A stretch of DNA of 64,000 bases from Autumnicola lenta (GCF_031846515.1 NZ_JAVRHO010000004.1:62001-126000), one strand, 5' to 3'. Shown: positions 36,303 to 45,500, numbered from the stretch's first letter. The notes: a model not told the origin generated them from the sequence alone. Made by a program: numbers and translations.

Positions 36303-37097
36303 ATGAAAACTGAAGCCCACAAAATTTCAGAATTGTGGAGAAGAGAATATTCTTCTGAAATTATGGAGTATTCGCGATATCAGATTACTGAACAATTCGA
36401 AAGAATGGCTGCTCTTTTTGCTCCTGGAGAGTCTTATTTCTACATACTAAACATGCACAACCTGGAGCTGGATTATATCTCCCCCAGCGTAGAAAATTTT
36501 ATGGGTATTGCTTCTAAAGACATCAGTATGGAGCAATTGCTTAAGACTGCCTTACCAGAAGAAGTCGAAAAACTGGAAAAAAAAGAACTGGTAATAAAAG
36601 ATTTTTTTTGTCACTATCTCAAATCATCTGAGATTACAAAATACAAAATAATCTATTCCTATAAAATGGTAGATCATAAAAAGAGAACCCGTATCATGCT
36701 TATGCAGGCCACTCCTATTTCTGTTGCAGAAAATAATACGCCAATGCACGTGTTTACAATTCACAGCGATATTTCACATATTGCAGCCAATAGTACCCGC
36801 AGTGTCTCATTTGTAAATATTCACGGGGGAAAGTCCTTTTATAACGTTCCGGTAGATAAAGGTGTTTTTAAGCCTACTATGGGAAATGCAGAACCTAATA
36901 TTTCTGCTGCACTTACCAAAAGGGAAAGAGAGGTTGTAGATCTGCTTGCCCGGGGCTATGGTGCCAAACAGATTGCAGATAATTTGCACCTTTCTATTCA
37001 CACCATCCACACCCATAGAAAAAATGTCCTTGCTAAAAGCGGATGTAAAAATACTGCTGAACTTATTGCAGAGAGTCTGATGGCTGGAATAATATAA
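36303..37097 (+). CDS. PAS-LuxR transcriptional regulator
   Basis: A 264-residue protein with an N-terminal PAS-like sensor (about residues 40-165: YFYILNMHNLELDYISPSVENFMG) and a C-terminal LuxR helix-turn-helix (about 198-264: LTKREREVVDLLARGYGAKQIA, SIHTIHTHRKNVLAKSG). It has no receiver domain, so it probably responds directly to a ligand or redox state. The layout is common in Flavobacteria. It lies 280 bases behind the two-component pair and is likely a separate unit. Confidence 0.85.
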   Translation: MKTEAHKISELWRREYSSEIMEYSRYQITEQFERMAALFAPGESYFYILNMHNLELDYISPSVENFMGIASKDISMEQLLKTALPEEVEKLEKKELVIKDFFCHYLKSSEITKYKIIYSYKMVDHKKRTRIMLMQATPISVAENNTPMHVFTIHSDISHIAANSTRSVSFVNIHGGKSFYNVPVDKGVFKPTMGNAEPNISAALTKREREVVDLLARGYGAKQIADNLHLSIHTIHTHRKNVLAKSGCKNTAELIAESLMAGII

Positions 37098-37101
37098 GAA
37101 G

Positions 37102-37147
37102 AAAAACCATAGGATCTTGAGATCTTGATACTCTCATTCTCCTATGG
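37102..37147 (-). terminator. Hairpin between the PAS-LuxR and PEGA genes
   Basis: CCATAGGA (37107-37114) and TCCTATGG (37140-37147) form a perfect 8-bp stem around a 25-base loop. The A-run at 37102-37106 gives a T-run on the minus strand, so it most likely ends the leftward PEGA-protein transcript. Confidence 0.5.
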
Positions 37148-37160
37148 CAGGCTAATTCTC

Positions 37161-37859
37161 CTATTTTATACGGGCCTGGAATTCTGAAATAACATTGTTG
37201 TAACTCCTCAATACCCGGTCCCATTCCTTGTACAGGTGGTCACTTTTTACACTCGTCATAGAATCTCCCGATTCTTCGCTTACCAGTTTTACTTTAAACC
37301 TAAGCGGATTTGTTGATGATTCTTTTACAATCATCCTGGTGCGGATCGTATTTTGCTCAAAAGTTTGTAATGACCATGCTGTTCTTAAATAACCTGTTTC
37401 TTTATCGGTCATTTCAATAACATCTATATAGTTTAAAACGATTTGGTTGATTAATTTCCACGCCTGGTTTTTATCCATTGCATTCACTTTAATCTCTATG
37501 TCGACATTGGCAATATCTGTTTGGACAGAAGCATCAAAAGCATCGTCGTTTCTCATCTTTACATAATGAGTTCTTGGAGGCTTAGTCATTCCTTTCTGGT
37601 TACAAAATTCTATAGTTTCGTTAAGAAAGCCTGTCTTTTTTGTCACTACTGTAACACACGAATTTTTTGGCACCAGCACTTCTGTAGATCCTTTTCCTAA
37701 TAGTTTACCGTTCACATAAATTTCTGCATCTGTTTCTGAAACTCCAACCTTAACTTTTTTCTTTCCGTAATAATCTGCTTCAGTGTGAGCATGAGCACTG
37801 GTTGTAGGCAAAAGGGAAAATGTAAGCGCAAATAAAATCAAAAATGTAATTTTCTTCAT
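37161..37859 (-). CDS. Exported PEGA-like domain protein
   Basis: A 232-residue protein with a signal peptide (cleavage near TSAHA, residue 23). A PEGA-like region follows (about 35-95: VGVSETDAEIYVNGKLLGKGSTEVLVP), a small beta domain often found in envelope or S-layer-type proteins. The C-terminal half (about 100-232) is a mixed alpha/beta domain of no recognised family. It lies 78 bases downstream of an outer-membrane barrel gene on the same strand and may share its transcript. Confidence 0.65.
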   Translation of the reverse strand: MKKITFLILFALTFSLLPTTSAHAHTEADYYGKKKVKVGVSETDAEIYVNGKLLGKGSTEVLVPKNSCVTVVTKKTGFLNETIEFCNQKGMTKPPRTHYVKMRNDDAFDASVQTDIANVDIEIKVNAMDKNQAWKLINQIVLNYIDVIEMTDKETGYLRTAWSLQTFEQNTIRTRMIVKESSTNPLRFKVKLVSEESGDSMTSVKSDHLYKEWDRVLRSYNNVISEFQARIK

Positions 37860-37937
37860 AACTGAATTTTTAAATAATTAATAACTGATAAGTATTGTTG
37901 TACTCCTGAAGAATTAGAAACCATAATTGACCTGTTG

Positions 37938-38621
37938 TTAAAAAGCAAACCCAAGGCCGATATTTGCTATTAAGCCTTTATACAGAAGATTTTGAGGAGA
38001 CGATTCGGTATCAAAAGTATAGCTTTGTGTTTCGGTATAACCATCGTCAAATACCACTTCCATGTCATAACTTTCCGGCAACGCTGAAAAGCGATATCCC
38101 ACCTCGGGTCTAAAGTAAAATAGGCCTCCAAGTTTTGCTCCTAACTTCAAATTAAAGGAACCATTAGCAAAATCGATGTCCCCTGTCCCTGGTTCTGTTC
38201 TGTCAGACTCAGTAGAGTAGCGAACCATTTGCCCCTCAATTTTAATATTCCCATAACTGGCACCTACATAAAGTCCGCTTCCGGGTCTAAAAAGATAATA
38301 GTTAAGTCCACCCTCTATGTATGAAAAATCAAGTTTATCTCCGGAACTTTCATAACCTTCCTCCTCTTCAGGTACAATCCAGTCAGTTGAAATCGTGGAA
38401 TAATCGGCACTTACAGCAAGTTTGTCTCCTAATAAAGGCGTCACATACTCCACGTTTCCTCCTATCAGGTTTGGAAAACCCAATTTCCCTCCAATCCTAA
38501 AGGGCCTTACTTTTGGCTCATTTTCCGAATAGAATTGATCTTCATCCATACTCTGAGCTGAAACAACAGATGAGCAAATCGCGAACAAGGTGATAAAAGA
38601 AAATTGAATAGCTTTTTTCAT
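37938..38621 (-). CDS. Outer-membrane beta-barrel protein
   Basis: A 227-residue protein with a signal peptide (to about VSAQS, residue 23), then amphipathic strands with alternating aromatic residues, a final strand ending LIANIGLGFAF, and internal FSYIEGGLNYYLF. This is the small OmpA/OmpW-like barrel layout common in Bacteroidota. Function unknown. It leads the pair with the PEGA protein. Confidence 0.7.
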   Translation of the reverse strand: MKKAIQFSFITLFAICSSVVSAQSMDEDQFYSENEPKVRPFRIGGKLGFPNLIGGNVEYVTPLLGDKLAVSADYSTISTDWIVPEEEEGYESSGDKLDFSYIEGGLNYYLFRPGSGLYVGASYGNIKIEGQMVRYSTESDRTEPGTGDIDFANGSFNLKLGAKLGGLFYFRPEVGYRFSALPESYDMEVVFDDGYTETQSYTFDTESSPQNLLYKGLIANIGLGFAF

Positions 38622-38879
38622 AATATTCTGAATTAATTTTTAATATATAGAAGTAGAGGTATTATGTTACTCTTCATTACTGTAGTAAAAATAGAGGAGC
38701 GTACAACTCCACACAATACCCATTTATAGTGATATTTTGTTTGAGTGAAACGTGAAGGGCAATTAGTAAATTGATCTGAGGATCATTTTTTAATATTCGT
38801 GGTCGACATGAAAGGAAAGGAGGAAAAGAGTAAAAAGTAAAGAATCAGGATAAAAAGTTTGGATTAATTCAGCTTACCA

Positions 38880-39230
38880 CAAAATGTAGGTCGAGAATTG
38901 CCATTTTTGAAGCACTCTTTAAAAGATTTTAAAAATGTGAAGAAGTAAAGGAGTGAAAGAGTGAAGGAGTGAAGGAGTGAAGGAGTGAAGGAGTGAAAAG
39001 TAAAGAATCAGGATAAAAAGTTCAGATTAATTCAGCTTATCACAAACTGTAGGTCGAGAATTGCCATTTTTGAAGCACTCTTTAAAAGATTTTGAAAATG
39101 TGAAGAAGTAAAGAAGTAAAGGAGTGAAGGAGGAAAAGAGGAAAAGTAAAGAATCAGGATAAAAAGTTCGGATTAATTCAGCTTATCACAAACTGAAGGT
39201 CGAGAATTGCCATTTTAGAAACATCAGCAA
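38880..39230. repeat. Tandem repeats of about 155 bp with GAGTGAAG runs
   Basis: Three units start at about 38886, 39050 and 39194 with GTAGGTCGAGAATTGCCATT-like sequence. The first two continue with TTGAAGCACTCTTTAAAAG, a GAAG/GAGTGAA low-complexity stretch, and AAGTAAAGAATCAGGATAAAAAG. The stretch contains about five near-perfect copies of an 8-base unit GAGTGAAG at 38949-38999 in the first unit and fewer in the second. The whole 38622-39325 spacer has no gene. Confidence 0.75.
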
Positions 39231-39325
39231 AATCTGGATTTAAGGATTTTTTTCGGGCGTCTCCAACCAATATTTTCAGGACAATGGGAAATAGGGTATA
39301 TTGTGTCACCTAAAAATTAACAATT

Positions 39326-41317
39326 ATGTTGCGCATCAAAAGAAGCTTACTCCTTTTCCTTGTTGTTACTATTTGCAATAACGTTCTATTTGCTCAAAAA
39401 GAAGGCACTTACACTTTAGAATCTCCGAATTCTGAAATAGTAGTAGATGTGAATATTGGCGAAGACATTAGCTGGACGGTTACAAACCGCTCTCAGAAAA
39501 TTATCGCCCCGTCGCGAATTGCGATGACACTGGAAAATGGTGAAGAACTTGGCGACAGTCCCGAAGTTCGCGATTCTGAAAAAAAAGAAGTAAATACAAC
39601 TATAGATGCGATCAACTACAAAAAGGATGTAATTGAAAATTATTATAACCAACTGACGTTAAAGTTTAATCAGGATTACGGCTTGATTTTCAGGGCTTAT
39701 AATTCCGGAGTTGCTTACCGTTTCACCACCAACAAAAATAAAGAGATCACCATTGTTTCTGAAGAGGCGAATTTTAATTTTCCTGAGGATCATATGATCT
39801 ATATTCCCTACGCTAATGATCCTGCCAATGATGTTTACCAGATTTCTTTTGAAAACCTCTACCAGCATATTCCTTTATCTGAAATTAACAAAGATACTGT
39901 CGCTTTCGCCCCTGTTTTGGTGGAACTGCCAAGCGGGATGAAAGCGGCAATTACAGAAGCAGATCTGGAAAGTTACCCGGGAATGTTCCTGAAAGCAGGT
40001 GAGAAAGATTTTTCTTTAAAAGGAGAATTTACCGGCTATCCTCTTGAAGAGGAACAGGGCGGGCACAATGGTCTGCAATCTTTTGTCACTAAACGAGCCG
40101 ATTACATTGCAAAAACTTCCGGCACACGTCATTTCCCCTGGCGCGTTGTTATTATCAGCAATGAAGACAGAGAACTTCTTAATAACGATATGGTTTATAT
40201 ATTGGCTTCTGCCCCGCGTCTGGATGACACTTCCTGGATCGAACCGGGGAAAGTTGCCTGGGACTGGTGGAACGACTGGAACATTTCCGGAGTGGATTTC
40301 CCGGCTGGCATTAACACTGAAACTTATAAATATTACACCGACTTTGCCGCAGAAAATAATATTGAAAATATTTTGCTGGATGAAGGCTGGGCTCCGCGTG
40401 GAGAAATTCTTAATACAATCCCCGAAATAGATTTGGACGAAATTATTAGTTATGCCGAAGGTAAGAATGTGGGAGTATGGTTATGGTCTGGTTACCTGCC
40501 GTTAGCCCAAAATATGGATAAAGCATTAGCCACTTATTCTGAAATGGGCGTAAAAGGTCTAAAAGTGGATTTTATGAACAGGGACGATCAAAAAATGGTT
40601 GATTTTTATTACAATTTATCTGAAAAAGCTGCGGAACATAAGCTTATGCTGGATTTCCATGGCGCATACAAACCTACGGGCCTGCAGCGGACTTTCCCGA
40701 ATGTTGTTAATTTTGAAGGCGTACGCGGACTGGAAAATACGAAATGGTCTAATACTGATTTCCCGTTGTATGACACACAAATTCCGTTTATAAGAATGCT
40801 TGCAGGCCCAATGGATTACACGCCGGGCGCAATGAAAAACGCCAGTAAAGCAAACTTCCGGGCAATCAATTCTGCGCCTATGAGCCAGGGAACGCGGGTA
40901 CATCAGCTGGCCTTATACGTACTTTATGAAGCTCCGTTTAATATGCTCGCAGATAATCCAACCAATTACAAAAAAGAACCGGAAAGCACCGAATTTATAG
41001 CTTCTGTACCCACTACTTTTGATGAAACCATCGCCCTGGACGGTAAAGTGGGAGAATATGCTGCCATAGCACGAAGAAAAGGTGATATCTGGTACGTAGG
41101 TGCGATTACTAACTGGAATGCGCGTGATCTTGAAATGGACCTTTCATTTTTACCGGAAGGAGAGTATGAGGCTGTAATTTTTAAAGACGGAATAAATGCC
41201 GACAGGGAAGCAACAGATTACAAGCGAGAGGTGATTAACGTAAAATCAGGAGATCAACTGGATGTTCATTTGGCGAATGGAGGTGGCTGGGCAGCCCGAA
41301 TTTATCCTGCACAATAG
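39326..41317 (+). CDS. Glycoside hydrolase family 97, retaining-type residues
   Basis: A 663-residue exported enzyme (signal peptide to about residue 23, LFAQ). It has the GH97 N-terminal beta-sandwich, a TIM barrel (KVAWDWWNDWNISGVDFPAG, ILLDEGWAPRG, GVWLWSGYL) and a C-terminal beta domain. The barrel has Asp415 in LKVDFMN and Glu464 in NFEGVRG. In the family's retaining branch an Asp at this place is the nucleophile, while SusB-type inverting members lack it, so alpha-galactosidase-like activity is more likely than alpha-glucosidase. No SusC/D pair is nearby. Confidence 0.88.
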   Translation: MLRIKRSLLLFLVVTICNNVLFAQKEGTYTLESPNSEIVVDVNIGEDISWTVTNRSQKIIAPSRIAMTLENGEELGDSPEVRDSEKKEVNTTIDAINYKKDVIENYYNQLTLKFNQDYGLIFRAYNSGVAYRFTTNKNKEITIVSEEANFNFPEDHMIYIPYANDPANDVYQISFENLYQHIPLSEINKDTVAFAPVLVELPSGMKAAITEADLESYPGMFLKAGEKDFSLKGEFTGYPLEEEQGGHNGLQSFVTKRADYIAKTSGTRHFPWRVVIISNEDRELLNNDMVYILASAPRLDDTSWIEPGKVAWDWWNDWNISGVDFPAGINTETYKYYTDFAAENNIENILLDEGWAPRGEILNTIPEIDLDEIISYAEGKNVGVWLWSGYLPLAQNMDKALATYSEMGVKGLKVDFMNRDDQKMVDFYYNLSEKAAEHKLMLDFHGAYKPTGLQRTFPNVVNFEGVRGLENTKWSNTDFPLYDTQIPFIRMLAGPMDYTPGAMKNASKANFRAINSAPMSQGTRVHQLALYVLYEAPFNMLADNPTNYKKEPESTEFIASVPTTFDETIALDGKVGEYAAIARRKGDIWYVGAITNWNARDLEMDLSFLPEGEYEAVIFKDGINADREATDYKREVINVKSGDQLDVHLANGGGWAARIYPAQ

Positions 41318-41354
41318 CAAGTAGAATTGAAAAGTAACGGTGTTCATTTCAGAA

Positions 41355-41858
41355 TTAAGCTTCAGCCCAAAGTCTAGGTAAACCTTCGTTTTTTCCAAGT
41401 AAAGGATCGGCCTCCGGCAATGGCACCGCAGCAATGTTTTTATCGGCCTTAGGACGTTCCGGTTCTTTTCCGTAGTTCATATCATGCTCCATTCCGTTGG
41501 GATAGGCGCCTACAATATGAAAATCTTCACTTCCAAGGTTTTTATGGCCTACTCCAGCCGGAATAACAATAATATCCCCGGCGGTTACCTCCAGCTTCTC
41601 ACCCTTTTCTCCGCCTAACTGAAGTAAAGCGCTTCCACTATAAACCCCGAGAACTTCATGAGTGTTACTATGATAATGATGATAACTAAAGACGCCATTC
41701 CTCCAGGAATTTCTCCAGTTATTTTCTGAAAAACGGTTCTCAAGCCATTCCGCACCGGAATCTCCCCTTTCGGAAAAAGCCTTTTTATATAACAGTAAGG
41801 GAAGCTTATTATTTGGAATGCTCCCGTCGTCCTTAAAAAAGTATTTTTCTGGTTTCAT
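41355..41858 (-). CDS. Cupin-domain protein
   Basis: A 167-residue protein with a single cupin (about residues 55-125). Motif 1 includes SYHHYHSNTHEVLGVYSG, giving clustered metal-binding His and Glu. Motif 2 includes GDIIVIPAGVGHKNLG. There is no signal peptide. Cupins of this size are dioxygenases, isomerases or sugar-binding proteins, and the role is not predictable. It is convergent with the GH97 gene at 38 bases' distance. Confidence 0.8.
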   Translation of the reverse strand: MKPEKYFFKDDGSIPNNKLPLLLYKKAFSERGDSGAEWLENRFSENNWRNSWRNGVFSYHHYHSNTHEVLGVYSGSALLQLGGEKGEKLEVTAGDIIVIPAGVGHKNLGSEDFHIVGAYPNGMEHDMNYGKEPERPKADKNIAAVPLPEADPLLGKNEGLPRLWAEA

Positions 41859-42190
41859 AAAGCTGATTTTTGAAGATTTGATTTTTTAGACAGTTATCGT
41901 ACTGTCTTGATAAGATAAGCATTTCATCCCGAATTGAATTGAACCTTAAACAGAAATTTGGTAATATTTCCACAGCGAATTAGGAGAAAGATTTTCTTCG
42001 GAAATTTTACCTCAGGTTCAAAAATTGCCAATTTTCGACCTTCAATTCTCCTGGCGGTGAGTAGACAAAATTTTAGTTAAAACTTCTTCAGAGATTCTTA
42101 TTTTTTCGCTTCTTCAGAAGAATAGCTTTCCAAATATGGCAGTTTCAGGCAGGAGTGGATGCTAGAAAGGTCATTTTAAAGTCTTTTCAG

Positions 42191-42330
42191 CTATAGTCAC
42201 CATCTTTTAAACCAAAAAAAAGATAATTATTGTCTTTTCTGAAATGTTTTCTGTTGAAATTTCTTCAGTAAAGAACAATTTCTGAAGAAAATAAAGAGGC
42301 AGTCCAAAAAGGACAATTATCGGCCTGCAG
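42191..42330. repeat. Long direct repeat, copy A
   Basis: About 135 bases, beginning CTATAGTCACCATCTTTTAA and running through CTGTTGAAATTTCTTCAG to a GAGGCAGTCC..AATTATCGG repeat-family end. It is nearly identical to 45286-45425 in the same orientation, 3.1 kb downstream. Confidence 0.85.
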
Positions 42331-42366
42331 TTTTTCACTGGGATAAGTACTTTTCCAGACGGTCTC

Positions 42367-42397
42367 AAAAAAAAAGGCTGATCCTTATGAATCAGCC
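42367..42397 (-). terminator. Terminator of the RraA-like gene
   Basis: GGCTGAT (42376-42382) pairs with ATCAGCC (42391-42397). The nine-base A-run at 42367-42375 gives a strong T-run on the minus strand, downstream of the gene ending at 42513. Confidence 0.75.
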
Positions 42398-42512
42398 CTT
42401 CTTATTAACACACAAATTTAATTAAACGTATCAACTCAAACTAAGCACTTGTAATTTTTCCTACTCTTTTACCCATCACATAAATTGCTGGAAACCTTTA
42501 CCCTTAATCACA

Positions 42513-43409
42513 TTATTTATTAGGATCTTCGGGCAGGCCAAGGCTTCTAAAAAACTCCTCAGGAGAAGGACGATTAGCAACAGTTTCGTCAATTTCCCTG
42601 CCTAATTTTTCATAGAGTTCTCTTCGCCCTTCTATATCTGCAATCAATTCCTGATAAGCAATTTGTCCTACTCTTGCCGCTACTCTTCTAGGTACAACAA
42701 CTACCCCGTCCGTATCTGCTACAACAACATCACCGGGATATACCAGAACTCCACCAACAACTACTGGTGCCTGAACATCCAATAATTCGTTCCTTCCAAT
42801 TCGTTCACCCCTCCCCCTTTCTTCATAGTTCATGTAGACAGGGTTTCTCTGTAAAATAATTTCATCTAGATCTCTTACCCCACCTACAGCAACCAATCCA
42901 ACCATTCCACGTTCCTGCCAATCTAAAATATTTTTTGATCCTGTTGAACCAGCATCATTATCGTCCTGATTATCAATAACAACAACACTTCCCTCTTTTA
43001 TATGTTCATTAAAAGATTCTCCTGCTAAAGTTGAATACCACATCCCTCTCCAATTCCTGTAATCCTCATAATTCTCTGGCTTGGTAAGATCAGATCCTGC
43101 ATTTCTTGGTCTATTTGTGGGGGCATACCTGGCAGTTACAGCAATTCCTGATATTCTGTGTTCCATTGTTTGAACATCCCGCCATAAAGGTGCAATTTTT
43201 GGATCCATAACCCCTACATCCATATATCCCACAGTCACTAGCCCATCTACAACATCATTTACTCTTGCGCCACGATACAATTCCAGCAGCACTTCATCTG
43301 AAACATCAGAGCCATCGGAATCATTAGGACTATTTTGAGCAATGGTATTTGGGCTATTAAAACTTATTAGTGCAACAAGCAATAATAAAACACTTTTCAT
43401 TTTCTTCAT
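42513..43409 (-). CDS. Exported RraA-family protein
   Basis: A 298-residue protein with a signal peptide (residues 1-24, ending TIAQN) and an RraA/HMG-aldolase-like core: VNDVVDGLVTVG, the turn VGGVRDLDEI with the conserved GGxRD, VVVGGVLVYPGDVVVADTDGVVVVP. Family members are 4-hydroxy-4-methyl-2-oxoglutarate aldolases or inhibitors of RNase E and are normally cytoplasmic and about 160-240 residues, so the exported form is unusual. The gene is followed by a good terminator. An insertion sequence ends 26 bases before its start codon, so the native promoter is probably displaced or lost. Confidence 0.8.
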   Translation of the reverse strand: MKKMKSVLLLLVALISFNSPNTIAQNSPNDSDGSDVSDEVLLELYRGARVNDVVDGLVTVGYMDVGVMDPKIAPLWRDVQTMEHRISGIAVTARYAPTNRPRNAGSDLTKPENYEDYRNWRGMWYSTLAGESFNEHIKEGSVVVIDNQDDNDAGSTGSKNILDWQERGMVGLVAVGGVRDLDEIILQRNPVYMNYEERGRGERIGRNELLDVQAPVVVGGVLVYPGDVVVADTDGVVVVPRRVAARVGQIAYQELIADIEGRRELYEKLGREIDETVANRPSPEEFFRSLGLPEDPNK

Positions 43410-43435
43410 CTTATTTTTAATTTAATTATTATTTA

Positions 43436-44237
43436 TTGAGTTACACACTTAGTGTCTGTTTTATTTGTGACTGATAAAGCGGTTTTTTGGCCATCATCCT
43501 TTCCATTGTTTTGTGAAATATAGTTTGCTTTGCCTGGGACCGGTTCAACCTGAAGCAGAACTCACCGCGCCATTTATCAGTTACCACTTTAGCACCGGCA
43601 CCAATGTGCTCTTCAAAAATAGGGGTCAATGATTTCGAGGAATAATCTTCAATAGACTTGACATAAGCCCTTTTAATTTGGTGTTTGTTGTTGAGCTCCA
43701 CTGCTATGACCGCCTTTTTCTTCTTGGAATCATAGCTACGGTCTTGTTTCCCCTCTTCCTTTCCTCCAACGGTGAATTTATCAACGTGCACAATTTCCGA
43801 CAGTGAGTATTGCCGGCTGCTTTCCATAGAAGTCCTTACCTTCTGCATAAAATACCAAGCCGTTCCCTGGCGGATATCAAAACGTTTTCCCATTTGGATG
43901 CTCGATATGCTTTTACTGCTGGTGGACATTTCGAAAACAATACAAAAGGCCTTTTGTAGGCCAAATTTGACCTTGTGGAACAAGGTATTGGCCGTTGAAC
44001 TTTCAACATGTTGGCAATTATAGCATTGGTACTTGTAACCTACTTTTTCACATCCCTTGGTATGGCCACACTTCGAACAAATAAAACCATCTTGCCACTT
44101 CATCTTGGCCAAATAAGCCTTACAAGCATCATCATCGGGTAATTCTTTTATAAAGTTTAGTATATTTTGACCTTCAAATACCTTCATAATCCCAATTTTA
44201 TTGACGACAAGATACAGAACTTAAATGACTAACTCAA
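43436..44237 (-). mobile_element. IS1595-family insertion sequence, internally deleted
   Basis: The element is bounded by imperfect inverted ends starting TTGAGTTA (43436-43443) and ending TAACTCAA (44230-44237). The outer 8 bases ATTATTTA (43428-43435) and TTTATTTA (44238-44245) match at 7 positions, fitting the 8-bp target duplication of IS1595 elements. It carries one transposase gene. The size, about 0.8 kb, is below the usual 0.9-1.1 kb because of a deletion in that gene. Confidence 0.75.
43441..44187 (-). pseudogene. IS1595-family transposase with internal deletion
   Basis: The 248-residue frame keeps the N-terminal zinc ribbon (CSKCGHTKGCEK, CYNCQH), the first catalytic Asp (IVHVDKFTVGG, where the family has VDE) and the second (VVTDKW). 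Right after DKWRG the sequence jumps to EFCFRLNRSQ, which normally lies some 50 residues later. The segment carrying the third catalytic residue is therefore missing (junction near 43560-43570). Family members are about 300 residues. The frame is intact, but the enzyme should be inactive. Confidence 0.75.
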
Positions 44238-44650
44238 TTTATTTATAAAGCTTCACCACATTGTTGATGGCATTTCATCCCCCAGCGGAAATCATTATGC
44301 AACAAATCTATCATTTCACTGCCAACACGAATATAAATATTCGTACCCAAATTTAAACTAGTTCTGTTACAAATTCAGAATCGGCATCAAGGTACAACGT
44401 TTCGCGCCAGACCATTTCAAAATGTAAAAACAGGGATTTTGTCGAAAATGTTTCCTGTAGACCCCTTACCATTGGATATGCTTTGACCCATCTGGAAAAA
44501 AGCCCTTGCCATAAGCTTGAGTAGCTCCCCGTGGTTGTTCATAGAAGAACTCTGGGAAGCTTTGTTGGGGGCAACCCAACCATGTCAAGAAGTTTTGTTT
44601 ACCGTTGTTTTATCAAAGAAAACATCAATAAAGTCCCTCAAAAAAAAAAT

Positions 44651-45013
44651 ATTGCCAAAAAATTTAAAGCATACAAACCAGGATACCTACATATAGATGT
44701 AACCTAGCTGCCAAAATTTGAAGGGCGGTCATATTATTTATTTGTGGCAATAGATAGGGCCACCAGGATGATGTTCTATAAGGTCTATGAAAATAAAAAG
44801 GCTGAAAGCACAGAAGATTTCATGGACAAATGCCTGGACTTTTTTCCTGTCTATATCGCTCATATCCTAACCGATAATGTACTTGAATTCACCACAGGCT
44901 CATTATGTCCAAAAAAGGAAAACTTTGTGACCAGCCTTTTAAAATGTATGGAGAACAATATTGACCATAGGCTGACAAAACCTGCAACACCATAGACCAA
45001 CGGGATTTACTTA
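44651..45013 (+). pseudogene. Fragment of an IS481-like (integrase-core) transposase
   Basis: One frame reads KAYKPGYLHIDVT, a TAG stop at 44705-44707, then LPKFEGRSYYLFVAIDRATR, ILTDNVLEFT and NNIDHRLTKPATP, followed by another TAG in place of the usual Gln and TNG. These are catalytic-core motifs of IS481/IS3-like integrases. The N-terminal helix-turn-helix and the C-terminus are missing or scrambled. It is a dead remnant; traces in other frames run back to about 44590. Confidence 0.75.
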
Positions 45014-45285
45014 AAATTTTTTATACAGGTTATAAATGCTGTTCAAAAGGGAGTGTAACCTCACTTTCGAGCTACAGTTCTCCCCCAGATGCCAGAACCA
45101 CTTAATTTTCAGAAAAAGTTTTTAAGGTTTTTCAAATCTTTCGAAGCATTTTCCCCCGCCTCCAGAAAGGAATGTGGCTATACCCATTTTTCTAGTGTCG
45201 ATGGTCAATATTTCCCAATCCAAATCCGTAACAACCTTTTCCCTAGATATGAAGTTCTACGGGAATATCATTTTCCTTTAGTGCG

Positions 45286-45425
45286 CTATAGCCACCATCT
45301 TTTAAACCGAAAAAAGATAATTATTGTCTTTTCTGAAATGTTTTCTGTTGAAATTTCTTCAGTAAAGAACAATTTCTGAAGAAAATAAAGAGGCCGTCCA
45401 AAAATGGCAATTATCGGTCTTCAAT
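45286..45425. repeat. Long direct repeat, copy B
   Basis: Near-identical to 42191-42330, same orientation: starts CTATAGCCACCATCTTTTAA and ends with a GAGGCCGTCC..AATTATCGG repeat-family segment. Together the copies bracket the RraA-like gene and both insertion-sequence remnants. Confidence 0.85.
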
Positions 45426-45500
45426 TTTCTTAGGTTTGCATAAGGGCTTTGGGGAAATTCAATTTATACAGTAACTTAAACCCTTCTAAGGATATAGAAT

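Larger units (their letters stand above)
41859..42512. other. Gene-free spacer with repeats
   Basis: No gene is seen. It holds a repeat-family copy near 42017-42043, copy A of a long direct repeat (42191-42330) and the terminator of the RraA-like gene (42367-42397). Confidence 0.5.
44238..45500. other. Decayed insertion-sequence region without intact genes
   Basis: Apart from the IS481-like fragment and direct-repeat copy B, no intact gene is found. The 44250-44580 part and 45015-45285 show broken reading frames with no recognisable protein. A GTAAC half-site at 45471-45475 lies ahead of the Crp/Fnr gene. Confidence 0.5.

Noticed and set aside
38880..39230. Possible CRISPR array
   Set aside because: Units of about 155 bp are similar along most of their length; there are no unique spacers of constant size.
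45089..45379. 96-residue open frame between the IS481-like remnant and the Crp/Fnr gene
   Set aside because: Its end is made of direct-repeat copy B, and the protein sequence has no recognisable features.
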